Positions 1 through 10,537 of a stretch of DNA of 64,000 nt are shown piece by piece; position 1 is the first letter of the stretch; each line of letters opens with the position of its first letter. The stretch is from Rhizobium sp. BT04 (lineage in GTDB: Bacteria > Pseudomonadota > Alphaproteobacteria > Rhizobiales > Rhizobiaceae): contig NZ_CP125652.1 in assembly GCF_030053135.1 (NCBI RefSeq), positions 3,466,501 to 3,530,500 of the forward strand. The letters run 5' to 3'. The notes under the pieces are model-generated. The model did no database searches and had not been told where the DNA came from. It worked only from the letters and a program-made list of their open reading frames with translations. A program made the position numbers and the translations under genes.

Positions 1-1
1 C

Positions 2-136
2 GATCATCTCAAGGCGCTGTCGCGTATCGCCCGCGTGCTGCGCGATCACGATCTCGTCGCCAAGTTGCGCGCCACCGATTCCGCTTCGGCGATCTACGCT
101 TTCCTCAACGAAGAGCAGACGTCGAACGCCGCTTAA
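2..136 (+). CDS. ptsN: PtsN (nitrogen-regulatory EIIA-Ntr), C-terminal end only
   Basis: The window opens inside this gene; only the last 44 residues and the TAA stop are present. They read DHLKALSRIARVLRD and then LRATDSASAIYAFLNEEQ, which is the C-terminal helix region of the PTS EIIA-Ntr domain. PtsN is a cytoplasmic phosphoacceptor of the nitrogen PTS that modulates potassium transport and nitrogen/carbon balance. The active-site histidine lies upstream of the window and cannot be checked. A strong hairpin terminator follows. The family call rests on a short stretch and on recall of rhizobial PtsN endings. Confidence 0.8.
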   Translation, partial: DHLKALSRIARVLRDHDLVAKLRATDSASAIYAFLNEEQTSNAA

Positions 137-159
137 GCCCATCATCCGCGAAATGTGAA

Positions 160-182
160 GGGCGCCTGGAAATCAGGCGCCC
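160..182 (+). terminator. Rho-independent terminator after ptsN
   Basis: A perfect 9-bp stem, GGGCGCCTG (160-168) and CAGGCGCCC (174-182), with a 5-base loop, is followed by TTT. It lies 24 bases after the ptsN stop and could also serve the convergent chemoreceptor gene that ends at 206. Confidence 0.85.
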
Positions 183-205
183 TTTGCATTTAGACGGCGG
201 AACGA

Positions 206-2566
206 TCAGAACTCTTCCCAGCTGTCCTCAGCCACGGCCGCCGAACTGCGCGACGGGGCAACCGCTCGGCGGACCGCAGGAGCGGCCGCGCGGATTGCTG
301 GAGCGGCCACGCGGTGCGAGGCGACCGCGGCAACGGGCGTCCGCATCTTTTGCGCGACGGAGGCAAGCGCCGCGGCGTTGCCCGAGCCCGAGACGTTGAA
401 GCGCGTGGCAAGCGCCTTCAGCGTCTGGGCTTCGTCGTTGAGCGCGACGCTCGCGGCCGTCGCTTCCTCCACCATCGCTGCGTTCTGCTGCGTCACCTGA
501 TCCATCTGGTTCATGGCCTGGTTGATTTCCTTCAGGCCGACGGCCTGTTCGCTGGCCGATGCCGAGATCTGCCGGATGAGCTCGTTGATGCCCATCACCT
601 GCTCGGCGATCTTGTGCAGCGTGCCGCCGGCGCGCCCGACGAGGTCGACGCCTTCCTTGACCTGGACGGCCGAGGTGTTGATCAGCGTCTTGATCTCCTT
701 GGCGGCGGTTGCCGAACGCTGGGCGAGCTCGCGCACCTCCTGGGCGACGACGGCAAAACCCTTGCCGGCTTCGCCGGCGCGGGCCGCCTCGACGCCGGCG
801 TTCAACGCCAGCAGATTGGTCTGGAAGGCGATCTCGTCGATGACGCCGATGATCCTGGAAACCTCCGTCGAAGACTGCTCGATCCCCTGCATCGAGGCAA
901 TCGCCTTCTGCACCACTTCGCCAGATTTTTCGGCATCCTGGCAGGCGAGGTTGACATTGTCGGCGGCGGTACGCGCATGATCGGCGCTGGAATCGACCTG
1001 TGCGGTGAGCTCGTTGAGCGCGGCCGCCGTCTCTTCCAGGCTTGCCGCCTGCTGTTCGGTGCGCTTGGCGAGGTCGGAAGCGCTGTTGCTGATCTCGCCG
1101 GTGCCCGAGCCGATATTGGCGACGCTGAGGGTCATCGTGTTGATGGTCTCTTCAAGGCTCGCAAGGGCGGCGTTGAAATCCTGTTTCAGCTTGCCGTATT
1201 CGCCGGGGAATTCGTCGGTGATGCGGTAGCCGAGATTGCCCTGCGACAGTTCCGAAAGGCCGGCGCCGACGATCGAGACGATATGGCGTTGCAGCGACAC
1301 CGATTGCTGGCGTTCCGATTCCGAACGGCTGCGCTCGCTCTCCGCCGCATGCCGCTCTCTGGCGGCATCGTCTTCGAGGCGACGGCTGTCGGCGAGTGTG
1401 AAGCGGAAGCCTTCCAGCGCCTTGGCGACCGAACCGATTTCGTCGGTGCGGTGCTGGGCTGCGACCGGTTCGTCATATTTGCCGTTGCCGAGCGCTTCGA
1501 CGCTGGCAACGAGCCCGCCGAGCGGCCGTTGCACCAGCGAGCGGACGGCGAAATAGAGCGCCAGCATGACAGCGCCGAGCACGATCAGGCCGTTGATGAT
1601 CATCATGTAGGTCTGGTCCCGTACCGGCGCGTTGATCGCGGTGTGCGGTACGTCGACGAGCACGACCCAGGTGGCGTTGACGCCGGGAACCGCGAACGGA
1701 TAGACGACGCGGTCGAAGGGGGCGAGACCGTCATAGGTGAGGTTGCTGACCAGGCCGGGCTGTTTGCTCGACAGGGTCGACTTGACGACGTCGGCGCCTT
1801 CGCCGTCATACGGCTTGGTCATCAGGTTGGGGACCGGCGCGACGATCCAGTTGCCGGCCTGCGACAGCAGTGTCACGCGGCCGGAGCCGAAAGGATGCAG
1901 CGCCTGCAGCTTGTCGGTCAGCGACTTCAGCGAGATATCGACGCCGCCGACGCCGATCATCTTGCCGCCTGATATGACCGGATAGGCAATCGAGGTCAGC
2001 AGCGTCGGCACGTCGGTGCCCTCGGCCATGTAAGGCGTCGTGATCGCGCCCTTGCCGCTGTCGGCGGCGAGCTTCCACCATTCGGCGGTATAATCTTCAT
2101 CGAAGGTCGAATACTGGACGCCGCCATCCTTGGTCTTCGACCAGTAGGGCGTGAAGACGCCGTTCTTGTTGACGCCTTCGTCCTTGTTGTTGGCAAGCTC
2201 GGTGATCTTGCCGTCAAGCGCACCGGGCTGCTCGCAGAACCAGCTGCCGAAGGCGAAGGCATTCTGCTCGAGATTGGCCTTCAACACGTTGATCATGCCC
2301 TTGCGATCGAGCGACTTGCCTTCATGGGCTCGGCCGAGCACACCCATCATGCTGCGGGCGGCGCTGGCGAGTTCGCCGACATTGGCGGCGATTTCATTGG
2401 CGATCGATTTTGCCTCGAGGTTGGCCTGATCCATCGTCAGCGTCTGGACGCGATCCCGGGTCTGGCCGATGAGGAAAAAGTTAGAAACGATGAGGACAAG
2501 GGCGATGGCGACGCCGGTGATGACGATGAGTTTCGCCGCAAGCGATTTCATTCGAAAAGTGAACAT
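206..2566 (-). CDS. Methyl-accepting chemotaxis protein, Cache sensor, WEEF tether
   Basis: This is a transmembrane chemoreceptor of 786 residues. A first membrane helix (about 11-30) is followed by a large periplasmic dCACHE-type domain (about 40-325), a second helix (about 330-352), HAMP, and the cytoplasmic signalling hairpin with the core [22 protein letters not shown]. It ends in SWEEF, the pentapeptide type that docks CheR/CheB adaptation enzymes. The start at 2566 is chosen because GAGG lies 5 bases upstream and the signal-anchor helix follows directly; longer in-frame starts add a region that does not look coding. Cache domains usually bind small molecules such as amino or organic acids; the ligand cannot be read here. 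Confidence 0.93.
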   Translation of the reverse strand: MFTFRMKSLAAKLIVITGVAIALVLIVSNFFLIGQTRDRVQTLTMDQANLEAKSIANEIAANVGELASAARSMMGVLGRAHEGKSLDRKGMINVLKANLEQNAFAFGSWFCEQPGALDGKITELANNKDEGVNKNGVFTPYWSKTKDGGVQYSTFDEDYTAEWWKLAADSGKGAITTPYMAEGTDVPTLLTSIAYPVISGGKMIGVGGVDISLKSLTDKLQALHPFGSGRVTLLSQAGNWIVAPVPNLMTKPYDGEGADVVKSTLSSKQPGLVSNLTYDGLAPFDRVVYPFAVPGVNATWVVLVDVPHTAINAPVRDQTYMMIINGLIVLGAVMLALYFAVRSLVQRPLGGLVASVEALGNGKYDEPVAAQHRTDEIGSVAKALEGFRFTLADSRRLEDDAARERHAAESERSRSESERQQSVSLQRHIVSIVGAGLSELSQGNLGYRITDEFPGEYGKLKQDFNAALASLEETINTMTLSVANIGSGTGEISNSASDLAKRTEQQAASLEETAAALNELTAQVDSSADHARTAADNVNLACQDAEKSGEVVQKAIASMQGIEQSSTEVSRIIGVIDEIAFQTNLLALNAGVEAARAGEAGKGFAVVAQEVRELAQRSATAAKEIKTLINTSAVQVKEGVDLVGRAGGTLHKIAEQVMGINELIRQISASASEQAVGLKEINQAMNQMDQVTQQNAAMVEEATAASVALNDEAQTLKALATRFNVSGSGNAAALASVAQKMRTPVAAVASHRVAAPAIRAAAPAVRRAVAPSRSSAAVAEDSWEEF

Positions 2567-2760
2567 GGGATCCTCGGGCAAGCATGCGCCGAACGGGCAT
2601 TCTCCGGCGCAGGAGCAAAGGCATCGCCCCGTCATGGAGCAGCCGTGTAAGCCGCGGATCCGCAAATGCGACGATCCGGCGATCACCGGGAAGATCGCCG
2701 GAGACCTCTTAAATTTGAGTGAAACTTTAGTGGTTCATATGAGGAAAGCCGCAGAAACAC

Positions 2761-2776
2761 CCCTCAAAATTGAGGG
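2761..2776. repeat. Short inverted repeat downstream of rbsK
   Basis: CCCTCA (2761-2766) and TGAGGG (2771-2776) form a small hairpin with loop AAAT in the gap between rbsK and the chemoreceptor. The words CTCAAGGGAATTGAGG at 2832-2847 echo it inside the rbsK end. It could be a weak terminator for rbsK or part of the chemoreceptor promoter region; no T-tract is evident. Confidence 0.35.
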
Positions 2777-2807
2777 AGGCCTGACGACGTGTCGCGAGGG
2801 GCGCAGA

Positions 2808-3707
2808 CTATATTCTGTCTGCGACTTCCTCACTCAAGGGAATTGAGGGCTGCGCGCCTGATTTGAGGCAGGCGAGCGAGCCGGCAACGGCCGCGCGGCG
2901 CAGCGCCGTGGCAAAATCGAGGCCGTCGTCGAGGCTTGCAGCGAAATAGCCGCAGAATGTGTCTCCCGCGCCGACGGTGTCGACCGGTTCGATCTTCAGC
3001 CCCTGCGCCCTTGAAATCGCCCCGTCGCGGATGGCGATGACGCCGTCGCCGCCAAGCGTCACGATCAGCGTCTGGCCGGTTTCGGCGTGCAGGCGCTGAA
3101 GGGCTGCCTCACGCGCTTGGGCATCCATGCCGTCCTGTCCGGCAAGCCGCTCGAACTCGGTCTCATTGGCAATGACGATATCGGCGAGCCGGCCGAGGCG
3201 GGCCGCATCGGGGATCAGCGGAGCAAGGTTGAGGATGCTGGTGACGCCCTTGGCGCGGGCGGCCGACAATGCGCGTTCGACGGCGGCGGCCGGCACTTCG
3301 AGCTGCAGCATCAGGATGTCGCCTTCGCTCATGCCGCCGATTGCCGTTGCGGCGTCGTCAGGCGTGACCTGGCCATTGGCGCCGGGAACGACGGCGATCA
3401 TGTTTTCGCCGTCGCCGCCGACCAGGATCAGCGCCGTGCCTGTGGGACCGTCGACATGCCTGACGAGAGAAAGATCGGTTCCCGCCGCATCGAGCAGCGA
3501 AAGGGCATCCGCGGCGAAGCTATCCTTGCCGACGGCGCCGGCCATATGCACATAGCGGCCGGCGCGGCGGGCGGCGAGCGCCTGGTTGGCGCCCTTGCCG
3601 CCGGCGGCCGTGGCAAAACCGTTGCCGGCCACCGTTTCGCCGGGCTTCGGCAGGCGCTCGGTGGTGGCGATGAGGTCCATGTTGATGGACCCGAAAACTG
3701 TGATCAT
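2808..3707 (-). CDS. rbsK: Ribokinase
   Basis: This PfkB-family sugar kinase of 299 residues phosphorylates D-ribose at O5 with ATP. The N-terminus ITVFGSINMDL carries the substrate-binding DL after the first strand. GGKGANQALAARR is the PfkB signature 1, and the C-terminal DTVGAGDTFCGYFAA holds the anion hole and catalytic Asp (GAGD). The start at 3707 (MITVFGS) matches ribokinase N-termini; an upstream ATG at 3746 would add 13 residues without homology. It stands alone, without an rbs transporter nearby, so ribose may come from nucleoside salvage. Confidence 0.92.
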   Translation of the reverse strand: MITVFGSINMDLIATTERLPKPGETVAGNGFATAAGGKGANQALAARRAGRYVHMAGAVGKDSFAADALSLLDAAGTDLSLVRHVDGPTGTALILVGGDGENMIAVVPGANGQVTPDDAATAIGGMSEGDILMLQLEVPAAAVERALSAARAKGVTSILNLAPLIPDAARLGRLADIVIANETEFERLAGQDGMDAQAREAALQRLHAETGQTLIVTLGGDGVIAIRDGAISRAQGLKIEPVDTVGAGDTFCGYFAASLDDGLDFATALRRAAVAGSLACLKSGAQPSIPLSEEVADRI

Positions 3708-3762
3708 CAGGGTGTCCCGTCTTTTGGAGCCAGCAACTGACGTCATGCTCCAATTCTTCGAT

Positions 3763-3811
3763 AGAGCGTGATGCCGAAAACTCAGCGTGGTTTTCCGACG
3801 GCATCATGCTC
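3763..3811. repeat. Rhizobial intergenic mosaic (RIME-like) repeat
   Basis: An imperfect inverted repeat with arms GAGCGTGATGCCGAAAA and TTTTCCGACGGCATCATGCTC lies between rbsK and rmuC. This agcatgat...cgaaaa...ttttcggac...atcatgct pattern is a familiar dispersed palindrome of Rhizobium genomes. A degenerate relative occurs at 12754-12802. Confidence 0.7.
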
Positions 3812-3848
3812 CTGCTGTTTCTTGCGGGCGAGACACTGCCCGAAGCGG

Positions 3849-5075
3849 TCACTCCTCGTCAACCACCCGGAGCTTGAGAAGACCGGTGCGGCTTTCCACC
3901 GATTTGGCGGCGGGTTCGCTGTCGCGGGCAGGCTTTTCGTCGCCGCCGCCGGCCTCGAATTCCAGCGCCTCGATCTTGGCGCCGCGCCTGGTGAGTTTGT
4001 CGGCCGAGGTGACCACCATGTCGATATCCTTCTGCGCCATGGCGAAGTGGCCCTGCAGCTTGCGCACCCGCTCGTCGAGGCGGCTGAGATCCTCCATCAG
4101 GATCGCCACCTCGCCCTGGATCAGATGTGCCTGCGCCCGCATGCGCTGGTCCTTGAGCACCGCCTGGATGACCTGGATCGACAGCATCAGCAGCGACGGC
4201 GAGACGATGACGATGCGCGCCCGGTGCGCCTTCTGCACCACGGCCTCGAAGTTCTCGTGGATCTCGGCGAAGATCGATTCCGACGGCACGAAGAGAAAGG
4301 CCGTATCCTGGGTTTCCCCCTGGATCAGATATTTCTCGGAAATGTCCCTTATATGGACCTCCATGTCGCGGCGGAACTGCTGGCCGGCGATCTTGCCGGC
4401 CTCCGGGCTGCCGGCGTCGCGGATGGCGTTCCAGGCTTCGAGCGGAAATTTCGCATCGATGACCAGCGGCGGCGCGCCGTTCGGCATGCGGATCGTGCAG
4501 TCCGGCCGCGAGCCGTTGGACAGCGTCTGCTGGAAGGTATAGGCGCCCATCGGCAGGCCGTCGGCGACGATCGTTTCCATCCTCGACTGGCCGAAGGCGC
4601 CGCGCGTCTGCTTGTTGGACAGAATGGCCTGCAGCCCGACGACATCCTTGGCGAGGGTCTGGATATTGTTCTGTGCGGCATCGATCACCGCCAGCCGTTC
4701 CTGCAGCCGCTGCAGGTTCTCATGCGTCGATCTGGTCTGCTCGGTGATCGTCGAGTTGACACGCTGCGACATGCCGTCGAGGCGTTGGCTGATCGTCTGG
4801 TTGAGTTCACTCTGCCGCGCGCCGAAGACTTCGGTCATCGCCGCGATGCGGCCCTGCATCTCCGCCTGGATCTTCAAAAGCTCGGCCATGCGCGCTTCGT
4901 TTTCCCCAGCGCGGAAGCTCGCCTCCTCCGCCTGTTCGCGGCGAAGGCTGGCGCTGCGCAGCAGAAGCACGATCACCAGCAGGGCGAGGGCGGCGAGAAC
5001 CCCGCCGGCAAGCGCCAGCATGGCCGGACTGATCGAGGCAAGGGAAAGGGCGAGCGATTCGGAATGGACGGTCAT
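3849..5075 (-). CDS. rmuC: DNA recombination protein RmuC
   Basis: The protein has 408 residues: one N-terminal membrane helix (about 18-40), a coiled coil rich in E/R/Q (about 45-140), and the RmuC domain with GRPDCTIRMPNGAPPLVIDAKFP typical of its nuclease-like core. RmuC limits inversions at short inverted repeats and is predicted to act on DNA structures at the membrane. The start at 5075 gives the membrane anchor immediately. The gene stands alone; the globin chemoreceptor starts divergently 205 bases away. Confidence 0.92.
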   Translation of the reverse strand: MTVHSESLALSLASISPAMLALAGGVLAALALLVIVLLLRSASLRREQAEEASFRAGENEARMAELLKIQAEMQGRIAAMTEVFGARQSELNQTISQRLDGMSQRVNSTITEQTRSTHENLQRLQERLAVIDAAQNNIQTLAKDVVGLQAILSNKQTRGAFGQSRMETIVADGLPMGAYTFQQTLSNGSRPDCTIRMPNGAPPLVIDAKFPLEAWNAIRDAGSPEAGKIAGQQFRRDMEVHIRDISEKYLIQGETQDTAFLFVPSESIFAEIHENFEAVVQKAHRARIVIVSPSLLMLSIQVIQAVLKDQRMRAQAHLIQGEVAILMEDLSRLDERVRKLQGHFAMAQKDIDMVVTSADKLTRRGAKIEALEFEAGGGDEKPARDSEPAAKSVESRTGLLKLRVVDEE

Positions 5076-5280
5076 GCCGCGAGCATAACAGAAGACACGG
5101 CGATATATAGATCAAAACGTGAACGAAATTGGCAGTCCTCACTATCTTCCCCCCGCTGCGGCTCCTGCCGGCGCCTGAGAAAAAATCGCGCGCCGATTTA
5201 ACGATTGCTCAACCATATTCGCCAAAACCTGTGGCGCAGAAATTCCTTCCCGCGCCTCGCGCCAAGTACAGAGACCCTCC

Positions 5281-6777
5281 ATGACATCCCAGCAGACCGA
5301 CAGTGCCCTCAGGCAACGCCTCGATTTCATCGAACTGGATGAGGCGGCGCGCAAGTCGATGCGGGATCTGCGCCCTGTCATATCCGAGCTAATCGGCGGC
5401 GCCCTTGATAAATTCTATGCCAAGATCGCCAGGACCCCTGCTGTTTCAGGCTTTTTCGCCGATAAGAACCATGTCGGCCATGCCAAGAAGCGCCAGCAGG
5501 ATCATTGGGCCAATCTTGCCGGCGGCGCCTTCGACGAGAGCTATGTCAACGGCGTGACCGCGGTCGGCCGGACGCACGCCCGCATCGGGCTGGAGCCGCG
5601 CTGGTATATCGGCGGTTACGCCATCGTCATGTCCGAGCTGGTCAAGGGCATCATGGAAAAGCAGTGGCCGTCGGTCTTCGCGCGCCAGCAGGGCAAGCAA
5701 CTGGCCGAGAAGCTGTCGGCCGTTATCAAGGCCGGCATGCTCGACATGGACTATTCCATCTCGGTCTATCTGGAGACGCTCGAAGCAAAGCGCCGCGCTC
5801 TGGAAGAGGAGCGTGCCCAGGCCGAATCCGATCAGGCGACCGCGCTGGAGCAGCTGCGCCGCGCTCTGGAAGCACTGTCGAAAGGTGATCTCGAAGCCAC
5901 CCTGCCGTCCGACCTGCCGGGCAATTTCAGGCAGATGGCCGAGGATTACAACCGCGCCGTCAGGGCGCTAAGCCAGTCCTTCGCCTCCGTGCGCGAGACC
6001 TCGGGCCAGATCATGAGCGGCGCCGACGTCATTTCCAATGCCACCAACGATCTGGCGCTGCGCACCGCCCAGCAGGCGGCAGGCGTCGAGGAGAGCTCGG
6101 CCGCCCTGCAGCAGCTTTCCGTCAGCGTCGGCCAGACCGCCGCCAATGCCGAGAAGGCTTCGGCCGCCGTGCGCGAAACGCAAGAGAAGGCGAAGAACTC
6201 GGGCGAACTCGTCACCAGCGCCGTCTCGGCGATGGCCGGCATCGAGAAATCCTCGACCGGGATCTCCAAGATCATCGGCGTCATCGATGAGATCGCTTTT
6301 CAGACCAATCTTCTGGCGCTGAACGCCGGTGTCGAGGCCGCCCGCGCCGGCGATGCCGGCAAGGGCTTTGCCGTCGTCGCCCAGGAAGTCCGCCAGCTTG
6401 CCCAGCGTACGGCGGAAGCGGCCAAGGAGGTCAAGAACCTGATCTCGCAGAGCTCGACCCAGGTCAACGAGGGTGTCGGCATCGTTTCCAGCACCGGTGA
6501 GGCACTGAATGACATGATCAGCCGCATCGACATCATCAACCGTTTCGTCGCCGATATCGCCGCCGCCGCCCGCGATCAGGCGACCGGCGTCAACGAGGTC
6601 AGCGTCGCCGTCCGCAACATGGGGGCGATCACCCAGCAGAATTCGGACATGGTCGAACAATCGTCGGCGGAAACCCGCCGCCTCAAGGACGAGGTGGAAA
6701 GCCTGATCGAGCTGCTGCGGCGCTTCCGCGCCCGGCCGGAGGGCCGTGCCGTCACCGCTGCCCGCCGGGCGGCGTGA
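5281..6777 (+). CDS. Globin-coupled soluble chemoreceptor (HemAT-like)
   Basis: The protein has 498 residues and no membrane helices. The N-terminal 165 residues are a protoglobin/sensor globin: [19 protein letters not shown] carries the proximal heme histidine (His99), as in HemAT aerotaxis transducers. A linker with a HAMP-like helix (about 190-240) leads to the MCP hairpin with [22 protein letters not shown]. It ends [11 protein letters not shown] without a WEEF tether, so it probably relies on other receptors for adaptation enzymes. The expected role is oxygen or redox sensing in a cytoplasmic receptor cluster. The Shine-Dalgarno is weak. Confidence 0.93.
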   Translation: MTSQQTDSALRQRLDFIELDEAARKSMRDLRPVISELIGGALDKFYAKIARTPAVSGFFADKNHVGHAKKRQQDHWANLAGGAFDESYVNGVTAVGRTHARIGLEPRWYIGGYAIVMSELVKGIMEKQWPSVFARQQGKQLAEKLSAVIKAGMLDMDYSISVYLETLEAKRRALEEERAQAESDQATALEQLRRALEALSKGDLEATLPSDLPGNFRQMAEDYNRAVRALSQSFASVRETSGQIMSGADVISNATNDLALRTAQQAAGVEESSAALQQLSVSVGQTAANAEKASAAVRETQEKAKNSGELVTSAVSAMAGIEKSSTGISKIIGVIDEIAFQTNLLALNAGVEAARAGDAGKGFAVVAQEVRQLAQRTAEAAKEVKNLISQSSTQVNEGVGIVSSTGEALNDMISRIDIINRFVADIAAAARDQATGVNEVSVAVRNMGAITQQNSDMVEQSSAETRRLKDEVESLIELLRRFRARPEGRAVTAARRAA

Positions 6778-6875
6778 GGCGAATATGGCGAAATTCCGGG
6801 CGGGGATGGGAAAAAAGCGTCTTCCCCGCCCGCCGGATAATTCCATAGTCGGAAAAGATGGGTTATGGGAACGCC

Positions 6876-7391
6876 ATGACCATCAAGCCACTCATCATTC
6901 TTCCCGATCCCCTTCTCCGCCAGCTCTCCAAGCCGATCGAGCGGGTCGACGCCGACCTGCAGCGCCTTGCCGACGACATGCTGGAAACCATGTACGACGC
7001 GCCGGGCATCGGCCTTGCGGCGATCCAGATCGGCGTACCGCGCCGCATGCTGGTGATCGATGTGTCGCGCGAGGGTGAAGAAAAGCAGCCGCAGGTCTTC
7101 ATCAATCCCGAGATCGTCACATCGTCCGACGAGCGCTCGGTCTATGAGGAAGGCTGCCTGTCGATCCCGGATTATTATGCCGAGGTCGAACGCCCCGCCG
7201 TCGTCTCGGTCAAATATCTCGACCGCAACGGCAAGGAACAGACTGTTGAAGCCGACGGCCTGCTCGCCACCTGCCTGCAGCACGAGATCGACCATCTGAA
7301 CGGGGTGCTCTTCATCGATCATATCTCGCGGTTGAAGCGGGAAATGGTCATCAAGAAGTTCACCAAGGCGGCGAAGTCCAAGGTGCTCTGA
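6876..7391 (+). CDS. def: Peptide deformylase
   Basis: This metalloenzyme of 171 residues removes the formyl group from nascent N-formyl-Met. All three family motifs are present: [11 protein letters not shown] (motif 1), EGCLSIP (motif 2, metal-ligand Cys) and QHEIDHLNG (motif 3, HExxH with two ligand His). The start at 6876 ([12 protein letters not shown]) fits the family; GTG/ATG codons just upstream add only a few residues. In many bacteria def is directly followed by fmt; here a toxin-antitoxin pair separates the two. Confidence 0.97.
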   Translation: MTIKPLIILPDPLLRQLSKPIERVDADLQRLADDMLETMYDAPGIGLAAIQIGVPRRMLVIDVSREGEEKQPQVFINPEIVTSSDERSVYEEGCLSIPDYYAEVERPAVVSVKYLDRNGKEQTVEADGLLATCLQHEIDHLNGVLFIDHISRLKREMVIKKFTKAAKSKVL

Positions 7392-7423
7392 GCAGCACGT
7401 TGAAAATTCACCGGTGAGGCACT

Positions 7424-7442
7424 ATGATATCACTGATATCAT
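7424..7442. promoter_or_regulatory. Palindromic operator of the FitAB/VapBC pair
   Basis: ATGATATCA-C-TGATATCAT is a perfect 9-bp inverted repeat around one base, 14 bases before the antitoxin start and just before its GGAGG (7446-7450). This position and symmetry match autoregulatory sites bound by ribbon-helix-helix antitoxins with their PIN toxins. Confidence 0.75.
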
Positions 7443-7456
7443 GATGGAGGCGCCGC

Positions 7457-7741
7457 ATGGGTGATTTTCTGATCAGAAATATTTCCGAGGCGATGAAGCG
7501 AGACATTGCGGAATCGGCACAGCGGAGCGGAAACAGCCTTTCCGACGAGGCCAAGGAACTTTTGCGGGAAGCGCTGAAAAGGAAAACCGAAGCAAAGCCC
7601 GAGAGTCTGTCGGCCTACGAAGCAATACGCGCCGCTTTTGTCAGCGAAAACGCAGTGGACGATGAATTTGCTGCAATCATGGACGAAATCGAGGCCGCGC
7701 GGAAAAAGGATTTCGGCCGGCCGTTCGAGGATTTCGAATGA
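7457..7741 (+). CDS. FitA/VapB-like ribbon-helix-helix antitoxin
   Basis: The protein has 94 residues. The N-terminus GDFLIRNISEAMKRDIAESA followed by SGNSLSDEAKELLREAL is the FitA-type ribbon-helix-helix DNA-binding domain; the acidic C-terminal half (residues 50-94) would wrap the toxin. The start is fixed by GGAGG 6 bases upstream. The stop overlaps the toxin start as ATGA (7738-7741), so the two are translationally coupled. It neutralises the PIN toxin and, with it, represses the palindrome at 7424-7442. Confidence 0.88.
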   Translation: MGDFLIRNISEAMKRDIAESAQRSGNSLSDEAKELLREALKRKTEAKPESLSAYEAIRAAFVSENAVDDEFAAIMDEIEAARKKDFGRPFEDFE

Positions 7742-8160
7742 TCGTTCTCGATACGAATGTGGTTTCCGAGTTCGCCAGGCCATTGCCAAGTGAAAAGGTG
7801 AAGGCCTGGATATCGCTGCAGGATGCCTCGAGAATCTGGCTTTGCACGGTCGGGCTGATGGAGCAGATTTACGGAGCCGAAAGGGTCCTCCTGAAAACAG
7901 GATCGGACCGCTTCTTCCGGGCTATCGAGAATTTGGTGAAGGGCCAATTTCGTGAGCGTATCGTCGGCTGGGATTTGGAAACGGCTATAGTAACCGGTCG
8001 TTTGCGGGCGAAACGCGAAAGCATAGGGCGGCCGATTTCGGTCCAGGATGCCATGATTGCCGCCATCTGCCTTGCCAACGGCGCGACGCTCGCCACCCGC
8101 AACACCAGAGATTTCGAGGAGCTTGATCTCAAGCTCGTAAACCCGTTTGAAGACGGCTGA
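7738..8160 (+). CDS. FitB/VapC-like PIN-domain ribonuclease toxin
   Basis: The protein has 140 residues, the normal PIN toxin length. Acidic metal-binding residues are in place: [10 protein letters not shown] (Asp5), LMEQIYG (Glu), SVQDAMIAA (Asp) and ATRNTRDF (Asp near the end). PIN toxins cleave RNA, often tRNA, when the antitoxin is degraded. It overlaps the antitoxin by 4 bases and ends 20 bases before fmt, so the pair sits inside what is usually a def-fmt operon. Confidence 0.9.
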   Translation: MIVLDTNVVSEFARPLPSEKVKAWISLQDASRIWLCTVGLMEQIYGAERVLLKTGSDRFFRAIENLVKGQFRERIVGWDLETAIVTGRLRAKRESIGRPISVQDAMIAAICLANGATLATRNTRDFEELDLKLVNPFEDG

Positions 8161-8180
8161 TCCTCAATTGGCGAGATAGA

Positions 8181-9116
8181 ATGTCTCTTCGCATCATTTT
8201 CATGGGAACCCCGGAGTTCTCGGTTCCGACCCTGCGCCTGCTCGTCGATGCCGGCCACAGGATCGTTGCGGTCTATACCCAGCCGCCGCGGCCGGGTGGA
8301 CGGCGCGGGCTCGATCTGCAGAAATCGCCGGTGCATCAGGCCGCCGAACTGCTCGGTCTGCCGGTCTTCACCCCGGTCAATTTCAAGGACCCGGAGGAGC
8401 GCGAGCGATTTCGTGGCTTGAATGCCGATGTCGGCGTCGTCGTCGCCTACGGACTGTTGCTGCCGGAGGCGATTTTGAACGGCACGCGGGATGGCTGCTA
8501 CAACGGCCACGCCTCGCTGCTGCCGCGCTGGCGGGGGGCCGCGCCCATCCAGCGGGCGATCATGGCGGGCGACGCAAAGACCGGCATGATGGTGATGAAG
8601 ATGGACAAGGGGCTCGATACCGGCGCCGTGGCGCTGACCCGCGAAGTCGAGATCGGCCCGAACATGACGGCTGGCGAGCTGCACGACCGGCTGATGCTCG
8701 TCGGCGCCAAGGCGATGGCGGAGGCCATGGTGAAGCTGGAGATGAACGATCTGCCGCTGACGCCGCAGCCGGACGAGGGCGTGCTCTATGCCGCCAAGAT
8801 CGACAAGGCCGAGACCCGCATCGATTTCGCTGGAAATGCCGGGGATGTTCACAACCATATCCGCGGCCTGGCGCCGTTTCCGGGCGCCTGGTTCGAGCTC
8901 GAAATCGGCGGCAAGCCGGAACGGGTGAAAGTGTTGGCTTCCGAGTTGGCTGACGGCCAAGGCGCATCGGGCGAATTGCTGACGGACGATCTCGTGGTCG
9001 CCTGCGGTTCGGGTGCGGTGCGGCTGACCAGGCTGCAAAAGGCCGGCGGCAAGCCGCTGGCCGCGGCCGATTTCCTTAGGGGCACGCCGCTTGCAGCCGG
9101 CACGAGGCTTCGCTGA
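8181..9116 (+). CDS. fmt: Methionyl-tRNA formyltransferase
   Basis: The enzyme has 311 residues and formylates Met-tRNAfMet with 10-formyl-THF to make the initiator tRNA. The N-terminus [18 protein letters not shown] is typical. [19 protein letters not shown] holds the catalytic Asn and His of the formyltransferase fold, and a C-terminal OB-like domain follows (about 205-305). Its TGA stop overlaps the truA ATG by one base (TGATG at 9114-9118), indicating one transcript. Confidence 0.97.
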   Translation: MSLRIIFMGTPEFSVPTLRLLVDAGHRIVAVYTQPPRPGGRRGLDLQKSPVHQAAELLGLPVFTPVNFKDPEERERFRGLNADVGVVVAYGLLLPEAILNGTRDGCYNGHASLLPRWRGAAPIQRAIMAGDAKTGMMVMKMDKGLDTGAVALTREVEIGPNMTAGELHDRLMLVGAKAMAEAMVKLEMNDLPLTPQPDEGVLYAAKIDKAETRIDFAGNAGDVHNHIRGLAPFPGAWFELEIGGKPERVKVLASELADGQGASGELLTDDLVVACGSGAVRLTRLQKAGGKPLAAADFLRGTPLAAGTRLR

Positions 9117-9934
9117 TGCCGCGTTTCCGCATGACCGTCGAATATAACGGCGGGCCGTATGTAGGCTGGCAGCGGCAGGAGAACGGTCCCTCGGTGCAGG
9201 GCGCGATCGAAGCGGCGGTGCTGTCTCTGACCGGCGAGACGGTATCGATCCGCGGCGCCGGCCGCACCGATTCCGGCGTTCATGCCATGGGGCAGGTAAT
9301 CCATGCCGATCTTACGAAGGAGTGGTCGCCCTACAAGCTGCAGAATGCCTTGAACGCGCATCTCAGGCTCGCCGGCGAGCGTGTCTCGATTATCGAGGTC
9401 GAGGCGGTTCCTGAATTCTTCGATGCCCGGTTCTCGGCGCTGCGGCGCCACTATCTCTACCGCATCATCAGCCGCCGCGCGCCGCTCGCGCTCGAGGCCG
9501 GCAAGGCCTGGTGGGTGCCGAAGGCGCTCGACCACGCGGTCATGCATGCCGCTGCCCAGCGGCTGGTCGGCCGGCACGATTTCTCCACTTTCCGATCCGC
9601 CCATTGCCAGGCAAACAGCCCGGTGCGCACGCTCGACCGGCTGGATGTGACGCGCAATGGCGAGTTGATCGAGATCCGCGCCACGGCGCAGAGTTTCCTT
9701 CACAATCAGATCCGTTCCTTCGCCGGCACGCTGAAGCTCGCCGGCGAAGGCAAATGGACGCCAGACGATGTCGAGGCAGCACTCGAGGCGCGCGACCGCA
9801 AGGCCTGCGGCCCGGTGGCGCCGCCGGACGGGCTCTATTTCATGCAGGTGGATTATCCCGAGGTGATCATCGACCGCCGCAGGCCTGTCACCAACGCCGA
9901 TATCGATGCCGATGAGACTGATGATCCGTTGTAA
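9116..9934 (+). CDS. truA: tRNA pseudouridine(38-40) synthase TruA
   Basis: The protein has 272 residues. The catalytic aspartate is Asp52 in [16 protein letters not shown], and the family opening [21 protein letters not shown] is present. It isomerises uridines 38-40 in the tRNA anticodon arm. It is coupled to fmt by a one-base overlap and converges on the membrane-protein gene that ends 6 bases further on. Confidence 0.97.
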   Translation: MPRFRMTVEYNGGPYVGWQRQENGPSVQGAIEAAVLSLTGETVSIRGAGRTDSGVHAMGQVIHADLTKEWSPYKLQNALNAHLRLAGERVSIIEVEAVPEFFDARFSALRRHYLYRIISRRAPLALEAGKAWWVPKALDHAVMHAAAQRLVGRHDFSTFRSAHCQANSPVRTLDRLDVTRNGELIEIRATAQSFLHNQIRSFAGTLKLAGEGKWTPDDVEAALEARDRKACGPVAPPDGLYFMQVDYPEVIIDRRRPVTNADIDADETDDPL

Positions 9935-9940
9935 GCTTGC

Positions 9941-10537
9941 TCAGGTGGGATAGATGCCGAGGAAGTGCTGCAGATATTCCGAAAGGATCATCGACGGCAC
10001 CAACAGCACCAGCGTCATCGCCCCGACCATCAGCGCGTGACCGTGGCAGATCATCCGGAGAATGCGGGCCAGCACGAAGACCTGCGCCAGCATGAAGGCC
10101 AGCAGCAGCAGCGAGACGAGGCCGACGGAGCCGGGAAGGAAGACCACCATCGCCAGCAGCAGCCCGTTGATATAGGAGAGCGGCACGCCGAGCCAGTTGA
10201 CGCTGACGACGACCGGCGCGAAACGCTCGCCCATGCGGAAGGCAAGCAGCAGCAGCCCGGCAAAGACCAGCGGCACGAACCAGTTGGCGAGCTCGACGAA
10301 GCCGAGCCTGATATAGAAGGCAAAGCCGACATCGGCTTCCGGCGGCATCGACCGCAGAAAGACCTGTCGCCACCAGAGCCAGGAAATGCCCATCGGCGGC
10401 AGACACCAGGCGATCGCCCAGAACGAGCGGTTGACGCCGCGCTCGGACATGTCGAGATAGCGGAAGCCGCGCGGATCCAGCCGGATCAGCAGCCAGAGGC
10501 CGGCCAGATAATACTGGACTTCCCTAAGCCCCGGCAT
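9941..10537 (-). CDS. Conserved hypothetical inner-membrane protein
   Basis: The protein has 198 residues with about five hydrophobic helices (roughly 40-58, 75-100, 108-132, 135-160, 165-190). The N-terminus [25 protein letters not shown] is soluble and looks conserved. I recognise the gene type, which sits behind dapE in rhizobia, but no function. Its start overlaps the end of dapE by 14 bases, so it is likely translated from the dapE transcript. Confidence 0.75.
   Translation of the reverse strand: MPGLREVQYYLAGLWLLIRLDPRGFRYLDMSERGVNRSFWAIAWCLPPMGISWLWWRQVFLRSMPPEADVGFAFYIRLGFVELANWFVPLVFAGLLLLAFRMGERFAPVVVSVNWLGVPLSYINGLLLAMVVFLPGSVGLVSLLLLAFMLAQVFVLARILRMICHGHALMVGAMTLVLLVPSMILSEYLQHFLGIYPT

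Noticed and set aside
314..1972. Long rightward frame of 552 codons opposite the first chemoreceptor
   Set aside because: It is the antisense shadow of a clear MCP gene; the translation is rich in Arg/Asp/Gly with no domain and has no ribosome site.
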